36,240 nt of DNA from Comamonadaceae bacterium (GCA_947448325.1 CANFMK010000005.1:1-36240); one strand, 5' to 3'; shown: positions 8,032-19,782, counted from the first letter of the stretch. Translations and numbers: made by a program. Notes: generated by a model not told the origin, from the letters alone.

Positions 8032-9390
8032 ATGCAAACTCCTATTGATATACGCAGCGCCAATGCGCAGCACATGTACCACCCGATGATTGACCCAAAG
8101 ACGGTCGCGCAAAGCCCGCCTTTGATCTTGGAACGAGGGGAAGGCGTTTACGTTTATGACATCGACGGCAAACGCTATTTGGACACAGTCGCGTCCCTCT
8201 GGAATGTGAATGTAGGCCACAACCGCCCTGAAGTGATCGCGGCCATGAAATCGCAGTTGGACAAGCTCGCCTATTACTCCACCTTCCAGAATACCTCCAA
8301 CCCACCCGCCATCGAGCTATCGGCTCGCTTGATTCGAATGTTTGCCCCAGAGAAAATGAGCAAAGTATTTTTTTCTTCTGGGGGGTCTGATGCGATAGAA
8401 ACCGCCCTGAAACTGTCGCGGCAATATTGGAAACTGAACGGACAAAACAGCCGCGAGCAATTCATCTCACTCAAATGGGGTTACCACGGCGTGCACTTCG
8501 GAGGAGCTTCAATTAACGGCAACCCCATGTTCCGCAGTGCATATGAGCCTTTGCTTCCCGGTTGCCACATCGTGGAAAGCCCTTACGCCTACCGTAACCG
8601 CTGGAACGAAGAGGATCCAGTACGACTTGCCCAACTTTGTCTACAAGATCTGAGAGACACCATCCAACGAGTCGGTTCTGAACACATTGCAGCCTTTGTG
8701 GCCGAGCCGGTGCAAGGTGCGGGGGGCGTGATCGTGCCGCATGCCAGCTACTGGCCGGGACTGCGTCAACTACTTGACGACTACGGAATTTTGTTAATTA
8801 GTGATGAAATCGTGACCGGGTTTGGCCGCATTGGTGCCATGTGTGGCGCACGCGCATGGGGCGTTGCCCCGGACATCATGGCAATGGCCAAAGGAATCAA
8901 CTCGGGTTATGTCCCGCTCGGCGCAACTTTGGTGAACGAGCGAGTGGCTCAGGCTTGGACGCAATCGGGCGTCCCTGCAGCCATGATGCACGGCTACACC
9001 TATTCGGGCCATGCACTGGCGTGTGCCGCCGCCAACGCGAATCTGAACATTGTGGAAGCCGAAGACTTGCCCGGGCAAGCCTTGGCAGTTGGCGACTACA
9101 TGCAAAAGTGCCTGCAAGAACTGATGCGCTATAGCCATGTGGGGGATGTGCGCGGCATGGGGATGATGGCGGCCATTGAGTTGGTGGTCGACAAAGCTAG
9201 CCGCGACATGCTTACGCCGCCATCGCCTTACATCCAGGCTTTGGTTGGCACCGCACGCCAAGAAGGCGCCATCATTCGAGTGCAAGGCAATCGTTTGATT
9301 TTGTCGCCTCCATTGGTGTTCTCCCTTGGAGACGTAGACGAAATGATGGAAATTTTGCACACTTCCTTTGCTGCTGCCGAAGCAATCTGA
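8032..9390 (+). CDS. Class III (omega) aminotransferase, PLP-dependent
   Basis: GVYVYDIDGKRYLDTVASLWNVNVGH, FFSSGGSDAIETALKLSRQYW, LLISDEIVTGFGRIG, MAMAKGINSGYVPLGATLV (PLP lysine). Confidence 0.94.
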   Translation: MQTPIDIRSANAQHMYHPMIDPKTVAQSPPLILERGEGVYVYDIDGKRYLDTVASLWNVNVGHNRPEVIAAMKSQLDKLAYYSTFQNTSNPPAIELSARLIRMFAPEKMSKVFFSSGGSDAIETALKLSRQYWKLNGQNSREQFISLKWGYHGVHFGGASINGNPMFRSAYEPLLPGCHIVESPYAYRNRWNEEDPVRLAQLCLQDLRDTIQRVGSEHIAAFVAEPVQGAGGVIVPHASYWPGLRQLLDDYGILLISDEIVTGFGRIGAMCGARAWGVAPDIMAMAKGINSGYVPLGATLVNERVAQAWTQSGVPAAMMHGYTYSGHALACAAANANLNIVEAEDLPGQALAVGDYMQKCLQELMRYSHVGDVRGMGMMAAIELVVDKASRDMLTPPSPYIQALVGTARQEGAIIRVQGNRLILSPPLVFSLGDVDEMMEILHTSFAAAEAI

Positions 9391-9421
9391 ACCTTTCGAA
9401 CTATCAATACAGGAGATTGAG

Positions 9422-10390
9422 ATGAACAAATCTACAACGTCCCGCAAAGGCATCATGGCGCTGGCCGCCTTGGCTATCTTGAGTGCTTTGCCCGCCATGG
9501 CACAAGACAAATGGCCTAGTAAGCCCATTGAGATTATTTACCCCTACCCACCCGGCAACGACATGGATATCGTCACTCGCCTGCTCGCTGAAGGCATGAG
9601 CAAACGCCTGGGTGTGCCTGTGCAAGTCATTAACAAACCTGGCGGGGGCGGCGTGGTTGGTTTTGCCGAAATGACACGCGCAAAACCCGACGGATACACC
9701 ATCGGCACTTGGACACCAGGGCCGGGTATTTCACAAATCATTGCCGGAAATACGCCTTACAAAATGGCGGATTACCAGTCCGTGGGGGGCATGCTGATCA
9801 ATGATTTTGTTCTGGCCTCGCGCGGAGACATTCCGGCCAACAACCTCAAGGAGTTCGCTGCCTGGGCCAAGCAATCGGGCAAACCCGTCACCATCGGCAG
9901 CTACGCGCCCGCCGCCGTGCCGGCCTTGATCGCCGCCAAGATTGCCAAAAGGGACGGCTGGCCCTACAAAGTTGTCTCCTTCCCCAATCCCAGCGCAAAG
10001 GAACTGGTTGCTGGCGACGCAGACGTCACGACAGCAGGTGCGGAAGGTGCGCTTTCTTACGCCAAAGCGGGACAGATCAAAATTCTCTCTGCCTGGGGAC
10101 CAGCACGCAACCCCGTCTTTCCGAATGTAGCCACTCCAGCGGAGGAAGGCTATGGCGACATTTATTCTTGGGGCGGAATGGCGGCCCCTGCCGGAGTGCC
10201 CAAAGACATTGTCAACAAGCTGTCTGCTGTGATGATGGAAGCCTTGAAAGACAAGCCCGTGCAAGACCAATTCAAAAAAGCCGGTATTCCCGCCTTGTCC
10301 ATGACAGCAGATCAGATGTCTAAGCGTGTTGCGGATGACAGCAAATGGATTGCCGAATTGATGAACGAATTAGGCTTCGCTAAAAAGTGA
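9422..10390 (+). CDS. TTT substrate-binding protein (Bug/TctC family)
   Basis: Signal peptide ...AILSALPAMAQDKWPSKPIEIIYPYPPGNDMDIVTRLLAEGMSKRLGVPVQVINKPGGGGVVGF. Confidence 0.93.
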   Translation: MNKSTTSRKGIMALAALAILSALPAMAQDKWPSKPIEIIYPYPPGNDMDIVTRLLAEGMSKRLGVPVQVINKPGGGGVVGFAEMTRAKPDGYTIGTWTPGPGISQIIAGNTPYKMADYQSVGGMLINDFVLASRGDIPANNLKEFAAWAKQSGKPVTIGSYAPAAVPALIAAKIAKRDGWPYKVVSFPNPSAKELVAGDADVTTAGAEGALSYAKAGQIKILSAWGPARNPVFPNVATPAEEGYGDIYSWGGMAAPAGVPKDIVNKLSAVMMEALKDKPVQDQFKKAGIPALSMTADQMSKRVADDSKWIAELMNELGFAKK

Positions 10391-10881
10391 GCGCCCAAAA
10401 GTCAGTGGCATCCTGGAAAGGCTCCTGGGACAAGGGCTTGATAGCTCTGTGCATCTTGGTATCAGCTGCCGCCTGGATGGCCACTCCCCAGCTGATAACG
10501 CCTTATCCGCTACAAGCGCCCTGGTTCGAATCTGCCGCTTTCTTTCCCCGTGTGACTTTGGGAGTGGCGTGTATCGCGGGCTTGGTGGAGTTATACCAAC
10601 GACGCAGAGCCGTGGAGGTGGCCGACTCGGATGAACTCGACTCCAGCAGCGCCAGCATGCTTCAGGCACTGGGTATGTTGGTGTTGTTTGGGCTGTATAT
10701 GCTCGCAGTCCCTTGGGCCGGCTATTTGACAAGCACCGTCGCCTTTTTGATGGCCAGTGGTGCATGGCTGGGTTTGAGTTGGCGTGCTACGCTCACCTTG
10801 AGTTTGCTGCTATCGCTGACTATGTGGTGGGTATTTGTCAAAGTGCTCAAGGTGTACTTCGGTCACGGTTGGTTGATTTGA
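10387..10881 (+). CDS. TTT small membrane subunit (TctB family)
   Basis: Four hydrophobic segments, position between tctC-like and tctA-like genes. Confidence 0.85.
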   Translation: MSAQKSVASWKGSWDKGLIALCILVSAAAWMATPQLITPYPLQAPWFESAAFFPRVTLGVACIAGLVELYQRRRAVEVADSDELDSSSASMLQALGMLVLFGLYMLAVPWAGYLTSTVAFLMASGAWLGLSWRATLTLSLLLSLTMWWVFVKVLKVYFGHGWLI

Positions 10882-10883
10882 GT

Positions 10884-12407
10884 ATGGATTTTTTCAGCAG
10901 CTTGAGTCAGGGATTTGCTTCTTTGGGAACGTGGCCCATCGCTACCTCCTTGCTTATCGGTGCGGCCTTGGGCATCATCGTGGGTGTTTTGCCAGGCGTT
11001 GGTCCCGGGGTGACGATAGCGGTACTGCTGCCCTTCACTTACGGCATGGCGCCTCTGGCGGGCATTTCACTTTTGCTGGGCGTGTATTGCGGGGCTTTTT
11101 ACGGCGGTGCAGTGACCTCCATTTTGATCCGCACACCTGGTGAAGCCTCCTCGATCATGACCATGTTCGATGGTTACCCGATGGCCAAAAGCGGACAAGC
11201 ACAACGCGCACTGTCACTTGCCTTCATGTCGGCCTTTGTGGGCGGCATTGCCAGCGCTTTGCTACTGGGACTGGCGGCAAGACCGATGGCCGGCTTTGCC
11301 GCTCGCTTTGGTGCCCCGGAGAGTGTCATGGCGATCGTTTTGGCGGCCGTGTGTGTGGGCAAAGCCTATCGCAAACAATTTGCCTCTGCCATGATGATGA
11401 TGGGCTTAGGTTTCTTTTTGGCTACTGTTGGCATCGATCCTAACTCCAACGAGCAACGCTATACCTTTGGCATTGCAGGCGTACTCAGCGGAATCCCACT
11501 GGTGCCTGTGGCCGTAGGCTTATTTGGCATGGCCCAAGCACTGGTGATGGTGAGCTCTCCTGTGCCCAGCTTTGACGCATCTCTGATTCAGAACGCCGGC
11601 TTGTCTTGGCGCGGATTTCTGGAACCCTTCAAATACCCTAAGGCCATGGCCAAGGGCTTGTTTCTCGGCTCGGCCATTGGCGTGCTGCCTGCAGTAGGGG
11701 CGGCGCTGTCGACCTCGCTGGCCTATTTTTGGGCACAACGCGGTGCCAAAGACACCACGCCGTTTGGCCAAGGCAACCCCGAAGGAATTGTGGCTGCCGA
11801 ATGCGCCAACAATTCCAATTCTGGTGGGGCCATGATCACGGTGCTCACCCTGGGCATTCCAGGGGATGCAATCACAGCCATCATCATGGGCGTGTTTGTG
11901 GTCCACGGCATCGTGCCGGGACCCTCTTTGTTTATGGACCGACCCGAGATCATTAACGGCGTGCTGGCTTCTTTGCTGGTGATCAACGTGGTCATCCTGG
12001 CCTTGCTGGTGCTCACGGTCAAACCCTTGGCACGTTTGGCCTATGTCAACCCACGCATTTTGGGATTGGCGATTTTGGCGCTGTGTTTCGTCGGCGCGTT
12101 TTCGGCCGCCAACAGCATGTATTACGTCAGCATTGCTGCCGTCTTTGGCGTGCTCGGACTCATCTGCGCTCGCGCCAATATTCCCACCATCCCCTTGATT
12201 TTGGGCATGGTCATGGGCGATACCTTGGAGGCTTCACTGCGCCAAGCCTTCGGCCGCAGTGAAGGCGCATTCAACCCTTTTTGGGAACGCCCTGTTTCTG
12301 CCGTTTTACTCGGTATCACGGTATTGCTAATCATTTGGCCCTGGCTCTTGAGCCTGTTTGCAAAGCGCGTCATACCCTATGAAAACAACAGCCTACATCA
12401 CCGATGA
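10884..12407 (+). CDS. TTT large membrane subunit (TctA family)
   Basis: MDFFSSLSQGFASL...LGIIVGVLPGVGPGVTIAVLLPFTYGM, GGAVTSILIRTPGEASSIMTMFDGYPMAK, GGAMITVLTLGIPGDAITAIIMG. Confidence 0.95.
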   Translation: MDFFSSLSQGFASLGTWPIATSLLIGAALGIIVGVLPGVGPGVTIAVLLPFTYGMAPLAGISLLLGVYCGAFYGGAVTSILIRTPGEASSIMTMFDGYPMAKSGQAQRALSLAFMSAFVGGIASALLLGLAARPMAGFAARFGAPESVMAIVLAAVCVGKAYRKQFASAMMMMGLGFFLATVGIDPNSNEQRYTFGIAGVLSGIPLVPVAVGLFGMAQALVMVSSPVPSFDASLIQNAGLSWRGFLEPFKYPKAMAKGLFLGSAIGVLPAVGAALSTSLAYFWAQRGAKDTTPFGQGNPEGIVAAECANNSNSGGAMITVLTLGIPGDAITAIIMGVFVVHGIVPGPSLFMDRPEIINGVLASLLVINVVILALLVLTVKPLARLAYVNPRILGLAILALCFVGAFSAANSMYYVSIAAVFGVLGLICARANIPTIPLILGMVMGDTLEASLRQAFGRSEGAFNPFWERPVSAVLLGITVLLIIWPWLLSLFAKRVIPYENNSLHHR

Positions 12408-13500
12408 ATTGTGCTTTTGGCATGACCCCGGCAATTACGCACTCATGCTCAAACCCGGTGGGTTCATTGAACCCTACAACCGTCACATTGAAAATGCCGA
12501 CCCTAAGAGACGACTGCATAACCTGCTGCAAACCAGTGGGCTTATGTCGCAGTTGAAAGTCATGCCAGCGCGAGACGCGCAACACCATGAACTCACGCGC
12601 ATCCACAGTGCCGAGTACGTGCGTAAAGTTCAAGCCATTGCCTTGCAAGGTGGCGGGGACACGGGCGTGGGTGCGCCCATATCGGCCAACGGCTGGGACG
12701 CGGCTAGCCGCTCCGCAGGCTGTGCCCTGAGCGCAGTCGATGCCGTGATGCAAGGTCAAGCCGATTCGGCGTACGCACTGACTCGACCACCGGGCCACCA
12801 TGCCGAGCCCGAACAAGGCATGGGCTTTTGCGTTTTCTCCAATGCCGCCTTAGCCGCTGCTCACGCGATCGAGGCCTATGGCTTGCAACGGGTTGCCATC
12901 ATCGACTGGGACGTGCATTTTGGCAACGGGACACAAAAATGTTTTGAAAGCCGCAGCGATGTGCTGACTCTCTCGGTGCACCAGCAAGCGGGTTATTTAA
13001 TGGTCAAAGGCGAGGTCGACGAACTCGGCGTTGATCAAGGACTAGGTTACAACATCAACGTCCCCTTGCCACCGGGTTGTGGCTTCGGTGCTTACCGGGA
13101 AGCCTTTAAAAAAATCGTTCTGCCTGCCCTGGAGGCTTACCGACCGGAACTAATCATCGTGGCTTGCGGCTACGACGCCGGTCGTTTTGACCCCTTGGGC
13201 CGGATGCTGCTGGATGGAGTGGCTTTTCGATGGATGACCGATGCCGTGATGGATGTAGCACAGCGCCACGCACAGAGTCGATTGGTTATGACCCACGAGG
13301 GGGGCTACTGTCCTGTGTCCGTGCCCTTTTGGGGACTGGCGGTACTGGAACAACTCTCAGGCCACACAACGCAAGCCTCTTGCCCTTTCACGCCACAGCA
13401 TGACCAAATGCCTGCACAAAAATTGCAAGACTTTCAACGGGATTTGACTCGGCAATGGGCCGCCCATTTTGAAGATGTACGTCAACGTTTCTGGCGTTGA
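12379..13500 (+). CDS. Class II histone deacetylase / acetylpolyamine amidohydrolase family protein
   Basis: TRPPGHHAEPEQGMGFCVFSNAALAAAHA, VAIIDWDVHFGNGTQKCF (Zn ligands), VACGYDAGRFDPLGRM. Confidence 0.92.
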   Translation: MKTTAYITDELCFWHDPGNYALMLKPGGFIEPYNRHIENADPKRRLHNLLQTSGLMSQLKVMPARDAQHHELTRIHSAEYVRKVQAIALQGGGDTGVGAPISANGWDAASRSAGCALSAVDAVMQGQADSAYALTRPPGHHAEPEQGMGFCVFSNAALAAAHAIEAYGLQRVAIIDWDVHFGNGTQKCFESRSDVLTLSVHQQAGYLMVKGEVDELGVDQGLGYNINVPLPPGCGFGAYREAFKKIVLPALEAYRPELIIVACGYDAGRFDPLGRMLLDGVAFRWMTDAVMDVAQRHAQSRLVMTHEGGYCPVSVPFWGLAVLEQLSGHTTQASCPFTPQHDQMPAQKLQDFQRDLTRQWAAHFEDVRQRFWR

Positions 13501-13809
13501 GTGAGGGTGTTACGATATTTTTTGTAAACGTGGCAAGTGAGAAATCGTTGGTGTCCTGACTCCAAATTGAAGTAACAAAGGAAGTGACCGCTTTGGAGAA
13601 ATCCACTCGATTTCCAGATGCACCCCGAACGGCCCCTAACGCGACAAACCGGGTACTCGGCCACAGCTTCCTAACCACCAAGCAGTTAGCAAATTCAGCT
13701 GCCTAGAATCTGGGATACGCAGATCAAAAACTGGATAATTAAGAATAATTCGTCAAATTTAGACAAATTTAAAAAAATATCCTAAGTTGCTGACTTTAAA
13801 AGACTTTCA

Positions 13810-14811
13810 ATGACATATTCGCCTTGGAGACTAAGTTGCGCACCAATGATGGACTGGACCGACCGCCACTGTCGTTTTTTCCACCGCCTGCTTACGCGCC
13901 ACACTTTGCTGTACACCGAGATGGTGACCACCGGTGCTTTGCGCCATGGCAGTGAACCCAGGCATTTGCGCTTCAACGCTGAGGAGCATCCCGTGGCCTT
14001 GCAGTTGGGCGGCAGCGACACCGCGGATCTGGCGCACGCCGCCAAGCTGGGTCAAGCTTGGGGTTACGACGAAATCAACCTCAACTGCGGCTGTCCCTCG
14101 GACCGGGTGCAGCGCGGCGCGTTTGGTGCTTGCTTGATGAACGAACCGCGCACCGTGGCCGATGGCGTCAAAGCCATGTTGGATGTGGTGGATGTGCCTG
14201 TCACTGTCAAGCACCGCATTGGCATTGACAAGGTCGAAAGCTACGACTTTGTGCGCGATTTTGTCGGCACGGTGAGCCAGGCCGGTTGCAAGGTGTTCAT
14301 CGTGCACGCCCGCAACGCCTGGTTGGATGGCTTGAGCCCCAAAGAAAACCGCGAAATCCCGCCCCTGCGTTACGAGCTGGCCTACCGGCTGAAACAAGAC
14401 TTTCCGGGCCTGACCGTCGCGGTCAATGGCGGCATCAAAACCAACGCGGAAATCACCCAGCATTTGCAGCAGGCTGACGGCGTGATGATCGGCCGCGAGG
14501 CCTATTACAACCCCTGGTTGCTCACCAGCTGGGACGCGGCCTTCTTTGGTGACGATCACCCCATCGCGACGCGCGAGGCGGTCGAAGAAGCCATGGTCCA
14601 CTACATGGAGCGCGCCTTTGCCGAGGACGGTTGCCCCTGGTACGCGATTGCCCGGCACATGCTGGGGCTGTACCACGGCGAGCGCGGCAGCCGCTATTGG
14701 CGTCAGACCTGGAGCAACCACCAACTCAAGCCCTTGCCGCCGCGCCAAGTCTGGGCCTTGGCCCGAGAGGCCTTGGCCCGGGGTGCTGAAAAGCCCGTCG
14801 ATGCCCATTGA
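13810..14811 (+). CDS. dusA: tRNA-dihydrouridine(20/20a) synthase DusA, regenerated with a new 5' end
   Basis: PWRLSCAPMMDWTDRHCRFFHRLLTRHTLLYTEMVTTGAL, EINLNCGCPSDRVQRGAFGACLM, VKHRIGID, VNGGIKT, DGVMIGREAYYNPW. Confidence 0.96.
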   Translation: MTYSPWRLSCAPMMDWTDRHCRFFHRLLTRHTLLYTEMVTTGALRHGSEPRHLRFNAEEHPVALQLGGSDTADLAHAAKLGQAWGYDEINLNCGCPSDRVQRGAFGACLMNEPRTVADGVKAMLDVVDVPVTVKHRIGIDKVESYDFVRDFVGTVSQAGCKVFIVHARNAWLDGLSPKENREIPPLRYELAYRLKQDFPGLTVAVNGGIKTNAEITQHLQQADGVMIGREAYYNPWLLTSWDAAFFGDDHPIATREAVEEAMVHYMERAFAEDGCPWYAIARHMLGLYHGERGSRYWRQTWSNHQLKPLPPRQVWALAREALARGAEKPVDAH

Positions 14812-15718
14812 AGCCCAGCGCCTGGCGGCGCACACCCGCATCGCCTTGGTGCTGATTTGGCTCACGCCTTTGCTGTGGACGGTCAACCAAGTGGCGGCCC
14901 GCATTGCACCGGGGGTGATCGCGCCGCATGTGCTGGCTTTCGGTCGCTGGAGTTTGGCGGGCTTGGTGCTCACTGTGCTGGCGCGCCATGAACTCTGGCG
15001 CATGCGTGCGTGGGTGCGGGCCACCTGGTACCAATCGCTGATTTTGGGGGCTTGTGGCATGTGGATTTGCGGCGCCTGGGTGTACATCGCTGGGCAAAGC
15101 ACCAGTGCGATGAACATCTCGCTCATCTACGCCTCCTCTCCCATCATGATTGCCGTGGGTTCGGTGCTGTGGCTGGGCGAGACATTTTCCAAGCGGCAAA
15201 TCCTCGGCGTCGTCTTGGCCTTCACCGGTGTAGCCCATGTGGTGGTGCGCGGCGATTGGTCGCATCTGTCGCAGGTGCAGTGGGTGGCAGGGGATCTGTG
15301 GATCTTGGCGGCCGCTATGGCTTGGGCGGCCTATGCGTTGCTGCAGAAAAAGTGGCACAGCCCTTTGGGTGCCACCGCGCGCTTGGCCACCATCTGCATG
15401 GGCGGTGTCGCCGTGCTCTTGCCTTTTGCGGCATGGGAATTGAATTTGCCGGAGACCCCCCCGATGGGGCCGGCCGCTTGGGGCTTGATCGGACTGACGG
15501 CCTTGGTGCCTGGCTTGGGGGCTTATTGGATTTACGGCTGGACGCAAAAAATCTTGGGCACCAGCCGCGTGGCGGTGACATTGTATTTGGGGCCCTTGTA
15601 TGCCGGTTTGGCCGCTTGGTTGCTCTTGAACGAACCCATGGGCTGGCACCATCTGCTGGGCGGGGTCTTGATTTTGACGGGCGTGGGATTGGTGATGGCC
15701 TTCAAACGCGAGTCTTAA
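14801..15718 (+). CDS. EamA/DMT-family transporter
   Basis: MPIEAQRLAAHTRIALVLIWLTPLLWTVNQVAARIA..., two EamA-like halves, LLNEPMGWHHLLGGVLILTGVGLVM; overlaps the dusA end by 11 bp. Confidence 0.9.
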   Translation: MPIEAQRLAAHTRIALVLIWLTPLLWTVNQVAARIAPGVIAPHVLAFGRWSLAGLVLTVLARHELWRMRAWVRATWYQSLILGACGMWICGAWVYIAGQSTSAMNISLIYASSPIMIAVGSVLWLGETFSKRQILGVVLAFTGVAHVVVRGDWSHLSQVQWVAGDLWILAAAMAWAAYALLQKKWHSPLGATARLATICMGGVAVLLPFAAWELNLPETPPMGPAAWGLIGLTALVPGLGAYWIYGWTQKILGTSRVAVTLYLGPLYAGLAAWLLLNEPMGWHHLLGGVLILTGVGLVMAFKRES

Positions 15719-15730
15719 AGCGGCATCACA

Positions 15731-15750
15731 CCCCCACAAGTGGGCTTTTT
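15731..15750 (+). terminator. Candidate terminator after the EamA gene
   Basis: CCCACAAGTGGGC followed by TTTTTT just after the stop at 15718; short stem. Confidence 0.5.
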
Positions 15751-16385
15751 TACTGCGCCGCTTGCAAGCCGTTCATGAAGTGGGCTGTCATGCGCTGTGC
15801 GGCCAATTCCGGTTGGCGTTCGACCAAAGCCTGCACAATGCCTTGGTGTTCGGCCAAGGATTGCTCCAGTCGACCTTCTTTGAACAGCGAGTGGTGCCGG
15901 TTCAACTTCATCACTTTGCGCAGGTCAGCCACCATCTGATCGCGCCAACGGTTGTCGGCGATCGCGAGTAGTAGCATGTGGAAGTTTTCGTTGATCTCAA
16001 AAAAACGGTCACGGTCGTTCACCGCAGCCGCCAACGCGTTTTGACTCTCTTGAATTTGGGTCATTTGCGCTTCGGTGGCGTTGGCTGCGACCACCCGGGC
16101 TGCGTCAGATTCCAGCAAAGACAGCAGGTGGTACACATCGCGCAGATCTTTTTCAGACACTTCGGTCACGTAGGCGCCGCGCCGCACCTTCATGGTCACC
16201 AAGCCCTCGGCGGCCAACACTTTCAGGGCTTCTCGCAAAGGCGTGCGGCTGATGCCCAGCGCCTCGGCGATGCGCAACTCGTCAATCCAGCTGCCAGCCT
16301 CCAGTTCCCGCGCAAAAATGCGTTGCCGCAGCAGTTCGGCGACTTCTTCGTACAGGGCGCGAGGGGCGAGAGACAGGGCTGACAT
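15750..16385 (-). CDS. GntR-family (FadR/FCD) transcriptional regulator
   Basis: LYEEVAELLRQRIFARELEAGSWIDELRIAEALGISRTPLREALKVLAAEGLVTMKVRRGAYV plus FCD domain; divergent from mcm. Confidence 0.92.
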   Translation of the reverse strand: MSALSLAPRALYEEVAELLRQRIFARELEAGSWIDELRIAEALGISRTPLREALKVLAAEGLVTMKVRRGAYVTEVSEKDLRDVYHLLSLLESDAARVVAANATEAQMTQIQESQNALAAAVNDRDRFFEINENFHMLLLAIADNRWRDQMVADLRKVMKLNRHHSLFKEGRLEQSLAEHQGIVQALVERQPELAAQRMTAHFMNGLQAAQ

Positions 16386-16572
16386 GGTTCAGAAGGAGGC
16401 TAGGGCAGGGGCCAAAGGCGGGATTTTTTGCAAATGGGCAGTCGAAGGTGATTGTAAGCCGGTTAAAATATTTTGCATCAATAATTATGAATCACGAAAT
16501 TTGTAAGCAGATCAGCGGTCCCAAGCCCCCAAAATCTGTTCCAGCTCATTTTTGTCTCGAAAGTGCCCCGCC

Positions 16573-18729
<2,157 letters not shown>

Positions 18730-18768
18730 TCGCCCGCGCGGCAGGCCAGGTTCAACCCATCACGCGCC

Positions 18769-19782
18769 ATGACACCTGAGCAACTGCTCCAGGGACTGCT
18801 GCACGGCAATGCGCCGGTGCAGCGGCGCGCCATGGCCAAGGCCATCACCTTGTTGGAGTCCACCCGCTTGGACCACCGTGCACAAGCCGACGAGTTGCTC
18901 ACCGCCATGCTGGCGCACACCGGAAAGTCTTTTCGGCTGGGCATCAGCGGTGTGCCGGGTGTGGGCAAGTCCACTTTCATTGAAGCGCTGGGTTTGTATC
19001 TGATCGGCTTGGGTCACCGCGTGGCGGTGTTGACCATCGATCCCTCCAGCACCGTGTCCGGGGGCTCCATCTTGGGCGATAAGACGCGCATGGAGCACCT
19101 GAGTGTGCACCCGCAGGCCTATATCCGCCCCAGCCCATCCAGTGGCACCTTGGGCGGCGTGGCCGAAAAAACCCGCGAATCCATGCTGGTGTGCGAGGCC
19201 GCAGGCTATGACGTCGTGATCGTCGAGACCGTGGGCGTGGGCCAGTCCGAAACCGCGGTGGCCAACATGAGCGATATGTTCGTGCTCTTGCAGCTGCCCA
19301 ACGCGGGTGACGACCTGCAGGCCATCAAAAAAGGCGTGATGGAGATCGCTGATCTGGTGGTCATCAACAAGGCCGATATCGACGCCCTGGCCGCCACCCG
19401 CGCGCAATTGCAGATCACCAGCGCTCTGCAGCTTTTGGGCATGCACGCTTCGTCGGGCCATATGCACGGTGACGACAGCGTCTGGCACCCCCAAGTGGTG
19501 CAACTGAGCGCCTTGCTGAACCAGGGCGTGGACAGCTTCTGGGCGGCTGTGAGCGAATTCAAAGCCTTGCAAATGAAGAACGGCCGCTTTGCTATGCGCC
19601 GCCAACACCAGGCCTTGTCGTGGATGTGGGAGCGCATCGACGCCGGTCTCAAACACAATTTTCGGGCGCAGCCGCGTGTGCAAATGCTGCTGCCCGAACT
19701 CAGTCAACAAGTCGCTGCTGGCCAACTGGCCGCTTCGACGGCCGCCCGTCAACTGCTCAGCGCCTACCAGGCGCAGAGTTAA
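18769..19782 (+). CDS. meaB: MeaB/ArgK-type G3E GTPase chaperone of methylmalonyl-CoA mutase
   Basis: LGISGVPGVGKSTFIEALG, LTIDPSSTVSGGSILGDKTRM, DVVIVETVGVGQSE, VINKAD; adjacent to mcm. Confidence 0.95.
   Translation: MTPEQLLQGLLHGNAPVQRRAMAKAITLLESTRLDHRAQADELLTAMLAHTGKSFRLGISGVPGVGKSTFIEALGLYLIGLGHRVAVLTIDPSSTVSGGSILGDKTRMEHLSVHPQAYIRPSPSSGTLGGVAEKTRESMLVCEAAGYDVVIVETVGVGQSETAVANMSDMFVLLQLPNAGDDLQAIKKGVMEIADLVVINKADIDALAATRAQLQITSALQLLGMHASSGHMHGDDSVWHPQVVQLSALLNQGVDSFWAAVSEFKALQMKNGRFAMRRQHQALSWMWERIDAGLKHNFRAQPRVQMLLPELSQQVAAGQLAASTAARQLLSAYQAQS

Larger units (their letters stand above)
1590..13860. mobile_element. Genomic island integrated in the 5' end of dusA (boundaries approximate)
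   Basis: Split/regenerated dusA at the two ends, AlpA-like gene at the left end, accessory catabolic/transport cargo between core genes phaB and dusA. No integrase recognised. Confidence 0.75.

Noticed and set aside
13388-13681. 97-aa minus-strand ORF overlapping the HDAC gene end
   Set aside because: Half of it is antisense to the HDAC gene, no recognisable motif; treated as chance.
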